Made by a program: the position numbers and the translations under genes. The notes below the pieces were generated by a model. It worked only from the letters and a program-made list of their open reading frames with translations. It was not told the origin of the DNA and did not search any database. From NCBI GenBank assembly GCA_030374735.1, contig JASCIV010000105.1, positions 1-46,135 on the forward strand: a stretch of 46,135 bases of DNA, given 5' to 3'. Origin of the DNA: Gracilaria caudata. Lineage: Eukaryota; Rhodophyta; Florideophyceae; Gracilariales; Gracilariaceae. Positions 18,689-25,605 of the stretch are shown here, one piece after another. Within the stretch, counting starts at the first letter, position 1, and each line of letters opens with the position of its first letter.

Positions 18689-19311
18689 TTCTCATCCCCT
18701 CCAGGATTGCTGTCAATAAATGCAACGAAATCTTGATTCGTGGAGATGTTTCTGGAGATATGGGGTGGCTTCTTGAAGAAGATGCTGGGCAGATCGTTTT
18801 CAGGCGATAAGAAGTGTTTTAGGCCCCTTCTGTTTCGCTTGGCTTCCCGCGAAAATGCTTCTGAGAATAGTTGCCTCTGATCAGCTTCAAATACTTTAAA
18901 TTCTGCACAAGAACCAACATGAAAATCTCAAATCTACATACGAAGGGTAGTAGTCAGGGATACGAAAGCGTTGCAGCACACTATGAAACAGAAGGTGGTA
19001 AGCCCTGTGAGCTGACGGTATTTCGAAACATACACCTACACCTACAAGTAAACTTTCACGGCGCGTCCAGCGACGACGACGACAACCTCTCCGAGTTGGC
19101 AATACTCCCATCGTGGAAAAAGCCCTCTTGCGTTATCTTGCTTTATTTCTACTAGACCCGACTTCGTTTCCCGTCAATGCGAACACTGCCAAAAAGATAT
19201 CCTTGTCAAACTTATTCTCCACAACCATTTCGCACAATCTCTTCAGTCAAGCGCAAGTGACGGCAGCCGCTCTCCTGCTCTGCGCCACGTTTACCCATCC
19301 CCCCTTTCACA
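18689..19311. promoter_or_regulatory. divergent promoter, SMC1 / NUG1
   Basis: About 620 bp between two divergent genes, with an E2F-type element at 18844-18855. Short open frames occur (for example 18871-19155 on plus) without protein-like features. Confidence 0.5.
18844..18855 (-). promoter_or_regulatory. E2F/DP-type binding site
   Basis: TTCCCGCGAAAA on plus, TTTTCGCGGGAA on minus, an exact match to the E2F consensus TTTSSCGC extended symmetrically. It lies about 155 bp upstream of the SMC1 ATG. E2F/DP factors drive S-phase genes in plants, animals and algae, and SMC1 is a typical S-phase gene. Binding here is inferred. Confidence 0.6.
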
Positions 19312-20883
19312 ATGGCACCGCACGTTAAGAGTAAGCGCCAAACTCTGAAGCACAAGTACAAAGTGGAAAAAAAGGTGCGCCAACATCGTAGAGAAGTACG
19401 CCGTGCTAACAAACACAAGCCAGATGTGAGAAAAATCCGTAAGAAAGATCCAGGCATTCCGAACCTATGGCCCTTCAAACAGCAGATGATGGAGGCTATT
19501 GAGCGAAAGAAAGCACAGGAAGCAGAAGCGAAGAAAGCACTACTTGAAGCGCGACGAGAGGCAAACAGAGACATAGAAGCTACTGGTGTGGATCCAGCCC
19601 TTTTGGATGTTGCGGCTGACGCTAGTAAACGAGCGGCAGAGTTTGAAAGTCGTCAGCAAGACGAAAATGAAACATCGAAAACGTCCCCCGACTCAGCCCA
19701 TGATAGTTCAAGACGCGCGTTCATGAAAGAATTTAAAAAGGTTCTGGAGAGCTCCGACGTACTCTTGGAAGTGTTGGACGCCCGAGATCCTATTGGTTGC
19801 CGCTGTTACGAAGCAGAGAAAGCTGTGTTAGCCAGCTCGGGAGGAGCAAAAAGAATCGTCCTTGTTCTCAACAAGGTGGACATGGTGCCAAAAGATATAG
19901 CCGACAAATGGTTGTCGTATCTTCGCAATGAATTTCCCACTGTTCCATTTCGTGCTTCTGTCGAGCAAAGTCGTTCTAAAGGCCAGGCAAACATGACGGC
20001 TCTTGCCGCCTCTTCAGTCAACACTTCGGAGTGTCTTGGAGCGGCTAATTTGCTTTCGCTGCTGAAAAACTACTCGAGAAGCCGAAACTTAAAGACGTCG
20101 GTTACCGTTGGCGTTATTGGATATCCGAATGTCGGAAAGAGTTCACTGATCAACTCCTTAAAAAGGAGTCGCGCCGTTTCCGCTGGGGCAACCCCGGGGC
20201 TCACTCGAAATGCGCAAGAAGTCCACCTCGATAAAAACATCCGCCTTATCGACTGTCCTGGAATCGTCTTCTCCGCCAATCAGGCTGATGCGCTCGTGCT
20301 AAGAAATTGTATCAAGGTTGAGCAGTTACATGATCCCATATCGCCAGTGGAGACCATTCTCAAGAGGGTTGGTGCAGAACCTTTGATGGTGGCGTACAGC
20401 GTACCACAATTTGATAACGTCACGGAATTTTTGGCATATCTCTGCTCTTCACGGGGGAAATTTAGAAGGGGGGGATCATATGACATAGAAGCAGCAGCGA
20501 GGATCGTACTGCAGGACTGGAACGGCGGCAAAATACCGTTCTACACGCTTCCTCCGAAGGGCCCGAGCACGGCTCACCTCAGTGCGTCCATCGTTCAACA
20601 ATGGAGCGAGGAATTCAATGTTGACGCCGTGCGGGAATCGAAGGACGCCGATCTGGAGTCAATAACGCCATCCTTTTCCGCACAGTTCGCAAGTGCGTCT
20701 GCCTCTACACCGCAGATCAGCACGGAAGACAAGATGACTGATGACATTCAGGAGAGCGAAAAGAAAGATCAGGAGAAAAACAACACCGAACCTACGTTCC
20801 ACGTAGCACCAAAGCCACGCCAGAGAAAAGGAATCCTAAAGACAAGATCTCGAGTTGGTCAGGACAAAATGGAGCTCCTGTAA
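19312..20883 (+). CDS. NUG1 / nucleostemin (GNL3-type) ribosome-biogenesis GTPase
   Basis: 523 residues, single exon, ATG at 19312. Nucleolar, circularly permuted GTPase acting in 60S subunit maturation. The motif order is permuted: NKVD (G4, 187-190) comes before GYPNVGKSS (G1, 270-278), then a GATPGLT-type G2 and DCPG (G3, 314-317). The N-terminus (KSKRQTLKHKYKVEKKVRQHRR...DPGIPNLWPFK) is the basic nucleolar-targeting domain characteristic of Nug1/GNL3 and distinguishes it from Nog2 and Lsg1. The C-terminal 80 residues are disordered and charged. It converges with Tfb4, with only 45 bp between stops. Confidence 0.9.
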   Translation: MAPHVKSKRQTLKHKYKVEKKVRQHRREVRRANKHKPDVRKIRKKDPGIPNLWPFKQQMMEAIERKKAQEAEAKKALLEARREANRDIEATGVDPALLDVAADASKRAAEFESRQQDENETSKTSPDSAHDSSRRAFMKEFKKVLESSDVLLEVLDARDPIGCRCYEAEKAVLASSGGAKRIVLVLNKVDMVPKDIADKWLSYLRNEFPTVPFRASVEQSRSKGQANMTALAASSVNTSECLGAANLLSLLKNYSRSRNLKTSVTVGVIGYPNVGKSSLINSLKRSRAVSAGATPGLTRNAQEVHLDKNIRLIDCPGIVFSANQADALVLRNCIKVEQLHDPISPVETILKRVGAEPLMVAYSVPQFDNVTEFLAYLCSSRGKFRRGGSYDIEAAARIVLQDWNGGKIPFYTLPPKGPSTAHLSASIVQQWSEEFNVDAVRESKDADLESITPSFSAQFASASASTPQISTEDKMTDDIQESEKKDQEKNNTEPTFHVAPKPRQRKGILKTRSRVGQDKMELL

Positions 20884-20928
20884 AACCTATCCTGATAGCT
20901 TTTCATTGGAGCTTAATGAATCGCATGA

Positions 20929-22077
20929 CTACGGCTTTGATGGTCGCCTTAGAGGGTTAATGACTGCAAATCTTGCGTTGCATACCGGGCACATAGCCGC
21001 TCCCTTCCCAACAGAAGGGCTGAAAGTAGACAAACATATCGAGCATGTGAACCCGTTGTCGATAATTTCGCTCGTTTCCATGCAAGACGCCCTGAAATCC
21101 ACCTTGTCCGGAACAGGCATGGCGAGGAAGTCACGACTTTGCTTGTCAACAATAAACACAGTTTGTAGATATTGCATCAGGGTGTCCGGCGTAGAGGTGG
21201 AAAATTCCTCTGGTCGCACGTATACTCCGTTAGTTAAGCGGGCAGCTTGCTGAAAGTAAGTAGAATCTTTGTCCTTCACCAGCATACAAGAATCAATAGG
21301 TATTCCCAATCTCTGAGCAGAGAAAATGCAGTTCATAACTGATACATATTGATCCGGTGCGTCGGGGCCTGCCAGCACGGTTAGGATCCGACCATTGAAG
21401 TGAACGTTCTGCTCCACTATTTCAAGTCGATCCTTATCCTGACCCAGACTCATAGCGGCCCTCTCAATTTGAATTCGACGGGCTCTGTTTAAGAGGCAGA
21501 GCGCCGTCGCTAGCGCAGAGCTGACGCATGAGTGCTTGTCGCAGACATCGGGATCTTCTTGATTTCGTAGAGAAGACTCTATACCTTCTTCAATGGCCTT
21601 CTTGATATCCTGCGCCATCTGCTGTGGATCTGTGACCACATTATGGTGAGAGGAATAGCCGATGAGGGCATCGAACGATGCATCTTCAACAGATTCATCA
21701 TAACCAGGTGCAAGATTGTCTGGTTCCGGAAAAACCGGGTATATAAGTCTTGAAGCATCAGACCCGGAGAAAATGACGCAGACCCGATTGGCGTCATGAA
21801 GTAACAAGAAGGTGTTCAAGAACACAAGCATTTGTTCTGTGACAGACTGGAGAGCCTGGAGGGAATCACGCAAAGATTCCTTCGGTTCCTTTCCAGATAA
21901 ATACAGCCATGATCGAATAGATGTATCAAGGATGAGAACGAGAAGATCTTGTGCGTCGTCCGCAGCTTTAACTCTAAAAGGATCTATCGTGTCACGCATT
22001 AGGGCTCTGTTGGGGTGTATCGAAGCTTCGCTCTTCCTGTATTGTTGAATCACGATTTTTTTTTTCGTTGCTCGCAT
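20929..22077 (-). CDS. TFIIH core subunit Tfb4 / GTF2H3 (p34)
   Basis: 382 residues, single exon. Structural subunit of the transcription/repair factor TFIIH, partner of the p44 subunit. A von Willebrand A-like fold starts with DLLVLILDTS (about residue 45) and continues with a LNTFLLLHDANRVCVI helix-strand, and the GRILTVLAGPDAPDQYVSVMNCIFSAQRLGIPIDSC run matches the family. The C-terminal C4 zinc finger is intact (C345, C348, C363, C366 in TCSICLSTF...MCPVCNARF). The start is the ATG at 22077; the next in-frame ATG (21999) is possible because the first 26 residues are not conserved. Confidence 0.88.
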   Translation of the reverse strand: MRATKKKIVIQQYRKSEASIHPNRALMRDTIDPFRVKAADDAQDLLVLILDTSIRSWLYLSGKEPKESLRDSLQALQSVTEQMLVFLNTFLLLHDANRVCVIFSGSDASRLIYPVFPEPDNLAPGYDESVEDASFDALIGYSSHHNVVTDPQQMAQDIKKAIEEGIESSLRNQEDPDVCDKHSCVSSALATALCLLNRARRIQIERAAMSLGQDKDRLEIVEQNVHFNGRILTVLAGPDAPDQYVSVMNCIFSAQRLGIPIDSCMLVKDKDSTYFQQAARLTNGVYVRPEEFSTSTPDTLMQYLQTVFIVDKQSRDFLAMPVPDKVDFRASCMETSEIIDNGFTCSICLSTFSPSVGKGAAMCPVCNARFAVINPLRRPSKP

Positions 22078-22759
22078 GAGCAGCGGTGATAGCTCGGCTT
22101 GAACAGGAGGACAAGGTTCACCAAATGGACTTCATCTGTTCCTGTCCGGCGTTTGGTATACAGTTCACAACGTGGGTCTTCAAGGATGACCGCTTTTAGA
22201 GCCTTCCGCGATAACTTCCGGCGTCTGTTAAGTCCAGTTCAACGCCATCAAAATATGGACTGTCGAGTGACCAAGTTAAGGAAGAACGACACAGATATAT
22301 AGGACGATGATCAAGATAAGCGGCACAATGAATGACGCCCGCCGTGTTCCGAGGGCCTTTATACAAGCGTTGAACAGGCACTGCACGGGATCAATAGCCA
22401 TTCTAAATCTGTTAAACAATATTTACGTGTACACGTACAAATGTGTTAGTAAGTACACGTAAACGTCTCGGAAACTGTCAGATGAGCATATCATGTCAGT
22501 GGCATTATGTCCACCTGACACATCCTGACCTAAAGCCGTCACCTGCATCGTCGAGGATTCGATCCCTACGGCAAATTGGAGCAGCGCAAAACTGAACACC
22601 GTTATTACTCTTCGCGAAAAAGGTACGCGGTCGTGCAACTTAATAACGTAGAACAGCTTTGTCAATCTTGAGTGCTGGAGAACACCATCAGAAAAACCAG
22701 CTTCATGTAAACAGCCTAATGCTGCAGTGTTTTAGAAACACAATTCCAGAAGTTTGCAT
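22078..22759. promoter_or_regulatory. divergent promoter, Tfb4 / mitochondrial carrier
   Basis: About 680 bp, no credible gene. It contains a long inverted repeat built around ACGT cores (22422-22463). A sequence around 22555 resembling a tRNA T-loop was examined and dismissed. Confidence 0.45.
22422..22463. repeat. inverted repeat with embedded ACGT palindrome
   Basis: TTTACGTGTAC (22422-22432) and GTACACGTAAA (22453-22463) are perfect complements with a 20-nt spacer. In addition TACGTGTACACGTA (22424-22437) is itself a perfect 14-bp palindrome. ACGT cores are typical of bZIP/bHLH sites. Confidence 0.75.
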
Positions 22760-23710
22760 ATGGGACGAGAACCTGCTGTCTCGTCAGGCCCAGGATCGGA
22801 GAAATGGACCATTATCTCCGACCTTCTAGCTGGCGGATTGGCCGGTATATGCTGTGATGCTCTTCTCCACCCAGTCGATACTGTCAAATCCCGCCTCCAT
22901 GTTCAAAGAGGCCCCCCGTTCAAGTATCGGTCAATGCTACACGGATTTCGTCTTATCACTCGTCAAGAAGGTATACAAAAAGGGCTCTATGCTGGATTTG
23001 GAGCCGTTCTCGCGGGCACTATTCCTACACACGCTGTAATGTTTGCAAGCTATAAGGCACTGAAGAGAAAAGGTGAGGACGGAATTTCAGACGAACAACA
23101 GTTGGCTGTCGTCGATTTTGTAAGCGCTTCGATAAGTGAAGTCTGCGCACTGCCGTTTTATGTTCCTGCTGAAGTGATCGCGAAACGAATGCAGGTCGCC
23201 AGACTGGGTCCAGCACGGAATTATAGGTCAACACTACATGCGGGACGGTCAATACTGAAATCAGAAGGCTATCAAGGCCTTCTAGCGGGCTTTTGGCCCA
23301 CAATGTTACGTGACGTACCGTACACAGCGTTGCAATTTTCCTTCTTCAGTTTTGCCAAGGATCAATATCGAGGACACGTGCGAAAACATGAGCTCAACGA
23401 TGCTGAAGCGACTGTCCTTGGCATCGGGGTTGGGGCTGCCGCAGCTGTGTTGACAAATCCGTTTGATGTCATTAAAACACGGTTCATGACACAGAGCACA
23501 GGTTCTGAACGAAAGTACCATTCGATTTTGCAGTGCTTCGGTAGACTCATTAAAGAGGAAGGGCCCTCCGTTTTGATGCGCGGAGTGCTTGCCAGAGTAT
23601 TGTGGGTGGGTCCAGGGAGTGGCATAACTCTGGCTGTGTACGAGAGGTCATCCAAGTTTTTCCGGTCAAAATGGGAGCTGGAAGAATCACGAGTCTATGC
23701 ACCAGCGTGA
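22760..23710 (+). CDS. mitochondrial carrier family protein, S-adenosylmethionine-carrier-like
   Basis: 316 residues, single exon. Three repeats of two membrane helices each carry the carrier signature: PVDTVKSR, PAEVIAKRMQ and PFDVIKTRFMTQ. Second- and third-repeat signatures of this form, plus MLRDVPYTALQF, ELNDAEATVLGIGVGA and RVLWVGPGSGI, resemble S-adenosylmethionine carriers (SLC25A26/SAMC), which import SAM into mitochondria or plastids. Substrate remains an inference; a related carrier such as yeast Mme1 is possible. The true start is the ATG at 22760. It converges with TrpRS. Confidence 0.7.
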   Translation: MGREPAVSSGPGSEKWTIISDLLAGGLAGICCDALLHPVDTVKSRLHVQRGPPFKYRSMLHGFRLITRQEGIQKGLYAGFGAVLAGTIPTHAVMFASYKALKRKGEDGISDEQQLAVVDFVSASISEVCALPFYVPAEVIAKRMQVARLGPARNYRSTLHAGRSILKSEGYQGLLAGFWPTMLRDVPYTALQFSFFSFAKDQYRGHVRKHELNDAEATVLGIGVGAAAAVLTNPFDVIKTRFMTQSTGSERKYHSILQCFGRLIKEEGPSVLMRGVLARVLWVGPGSGITLAVYERSSKFFRSKWELEESRVYAPA

Positions 23711-23911
23711 AACGCTGTCAAGAGGGTCACTAACTGAGATGCTAATGGATAAAAGCCTTTTTTGCTGTACTCGCACCCCATGTAAATATACTCTCCTGTA
23801 TACTCCGAAACCAACTCGAACACTTGCATCATTCAACCGTTGTCGGTATGCGTGTCTTGTTGCGACGAATATGGAAAAGTAGAGAGTTCCGAGGTCCAAG
23901 ATAATGTTAGA

Positions 23912-25078
23912 TCAGTATCCGAGCTCGGCGGGAAGAACGAATCCCATGTCGCTCTTTACGTTTCGTAAAGTCCTCTCGGCCTCTTGGTTCGCATGCTCAT
24001 ACCCATCCTTCAAAACAGACCTCAAGTAGGCCTTGTCGTCGAGAAGCTCGTTATATCTGGCCTGTATCGGAGCCAGATGTTCGGTAATAGCGTCAGCAAG
24101 CAATGGTTTAAAAGTTCCCCATCTCATATCTCGGCACTCCATTAGGACTTCCTCCTTGGTCTTATTTGTGACAAGCTGATAAATAGCGAGGAGATTGTTG
24201 CACTCCGGGCGTTGCGGGTTGTCAAACTCCATTCCTTCGAACGAATCAGTCTTGCACTTCTTCACCTTACGCTTAATGGCTGTACCGTCATCCGTGAGGT
24301 TTATACGAGAGTTGTCGTTTTCAGCACTCTTCGACATCTTGTTGGTACCATCCTCCAAACTCATCACTCTCGCACCCGTTGTTTGCATGAGCAATTTGGG
24401 CTCTCGAAGAGTGCGGGGTCGTTTCTTTTTACAATAAATATCATTGTAGCGACGCGCAATATCTCGCGCTAACTCGATGTGCTGTCGTTGATCTTCCCCT
24501 ACTGGGACCAGATCAGGCTGGTACAGCAGAACATCTGCTGCCATTAACACCGGGTAGTCGAAAAGTCCAACAGACACGTTTTCACCCTGTTTGATAGCCT
24601 TCTCTTTGTACTGAATCATGCGATGAAGCCATCCAATTGGAGTACAACAATTTAAAAGCCAAGTTAGCTCTGCATGCGCCTTGACGTGACTCTGAATAAA
24701 AATCTTGCTCTTATTCGGATCGATTCCACACGCGATGTACATGGCGACGGTCTGCAGTGTGTAATCAGAAAGTGATTTTCGGTCGTGCGGAACGGTTATG
24801 GCATGCATATCAACCACCACGAAGAAGTTGTCGTACACTTGCTGATTCCGGGTCCATTGCCGAATGGCTCCTAGGTAATTCCCAAGGTGAAGGGCCCCAG
24901 TGGGTTGGACGCCAGACAGAACGCGCTTCTTGCCCTCTGTGGTGGTGGCTGTCTGTTGCTGCGGTTGTGGAGACGTGACTGTCATCAACGGACAGCGCGG
25001 AGCGCGTCGGGAACATAAGCGGTGCCCATACCAGCACAGTCGCCGTGTCGAAAGCGGAGCAGAAACGAACGAGAGCAT
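23912..25078 (-). CDS. tryptophanyl-tRNA synthetase, bacterial-type, organellar
   Basis: 388 residues, single exon. Class I synthetase charging tRNA-Trp in mitochondria and/or plastid. HIGH appears as GALHLGNY (61-68) after VLSGVQPTG. KMSKS is intact in DGTNKMSKSAEND (about 245-250). DYPVLMAADVLLYQPDLVPVGEDQRQHIELARD is diagnostic of bacterial TrpRS. The first ~48 residues (MLSFVSAPLSTRRLCWYGHR...) are basic, Ser/Arg-rich and lack acidic residues, fitting an organelle-targeting peptide. M32 is a possible second start, which could give dual targeting. The frame is open upstream of 25078 only with non-ATG codons. Confidence 0.92.
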   Translation of the reverse strand: MLSFVSAPLSTRRLCWYGHRLCSRRAPRCPLMTVTSPQPQQQTATTTEGKKRVLSGVQPTGALHLGNYLGAIRQWTRNQQVYDNFFVVVDMHAITVPHDRKSLSDYTLQTVAMYIACGIDPNKSKIFIQSHVKAHAELTWLLNCCTPIGWLHRMIQYKEKAIKQGENVSVGLFDYPVLMAADVLLYQPDLVPVGEDQRQHIELARDIARRYNDIYCKKKRPRTLREPKLLMQTTGARVMSLEDGTNKMSKSAENDNSRINLTDDGTAIKRKVKKCKTDSFEGMEFDNPQRPECNNLLAIYQLVTNKTKEEVLMECRDMRWGTFKPLLADAITEHLAPIQARYNELLDDKAYLRSVLKDGYEHANQEAERTLRNVKSDMGFVLPAELGY

Positions 25079-25605
25079 GGCGCTCAGAGGTGCTCGGAGG
25101 AGAGAAGAATGACGGTGCAATCGCCGAATCACAGCAGCAATCCAATCTCGCGAAGCGAACGCACCTCATCCATGTCTGGGGTGAGCAATGGCTGCCAATG
25201 CCGCCTCCGCCGTGGTGCCCATTGCCAGTTGCGCTCGGTGCATGTGCCGAGATGTACTATGTTGATCCACTTGTCGCTCTTTAATTGGTCGGCGGTCAAA
25301 GCCCTTGGCCCTAACATCCGGTCGCGTCCCTCCTGAGCGCCAAAAATTAACTGCAAAACAGGTCGCAGCGCGCGTTTCGCGCCCGTGCCACGGCGCACCA
25401 CCATTTGTGAGGCGCATCTCGACGCGCGCTCCGCCACGCCTCAAGATACATACCGCTTGCAGCGCTGCCCTCCGTCGACCGACCGACCGCACCGCGTGAA
25501 CGAGCCGAGACAGCAACACCGCGCCAGACCTTTGTTCTCTGCCCTCTGTGCTGAGTGCGTCTTCTTCGCTGTCTAATTTACTGGCTGTACTGCTTCCTTT
25601 TCAGC
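25079..25605. promoter_or_regulatory. divergent promoter, TrpRS / ABC-F, with possible leader intron
   Basis: About 530 bp. GCGCCAAAAA at 25337-25346 (TTTTTGGCGC on minus) resembles an E2F site. Immediately before the ABC-F ATG, TGCTTCCTTTTCAG (25591-25604) looks like a textbook 3' splice site, with CTAATTT upstream and GTGCGT at 25555, suggesting a 50-nt intron in the 5' leader. GTGCGT is also the donor of NDUFA13 intron 1. Confidence 0.4.

Noticed and set aside
22540..22575. GAGGATTCGATCCCT, resembling a tRNA T-arm
   Set aside because: The loop would not start with TTC at the right position, the stem does not pair properly, and no acceptor or anticodon arm is found upstream.
25082..25132. 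Longer N-terminus of TrpRS from 25132
   Set aside because: The codon at 25132 is GTG on the minus strand; the first ATG is at 25078 and already gives a good targeting peptide.
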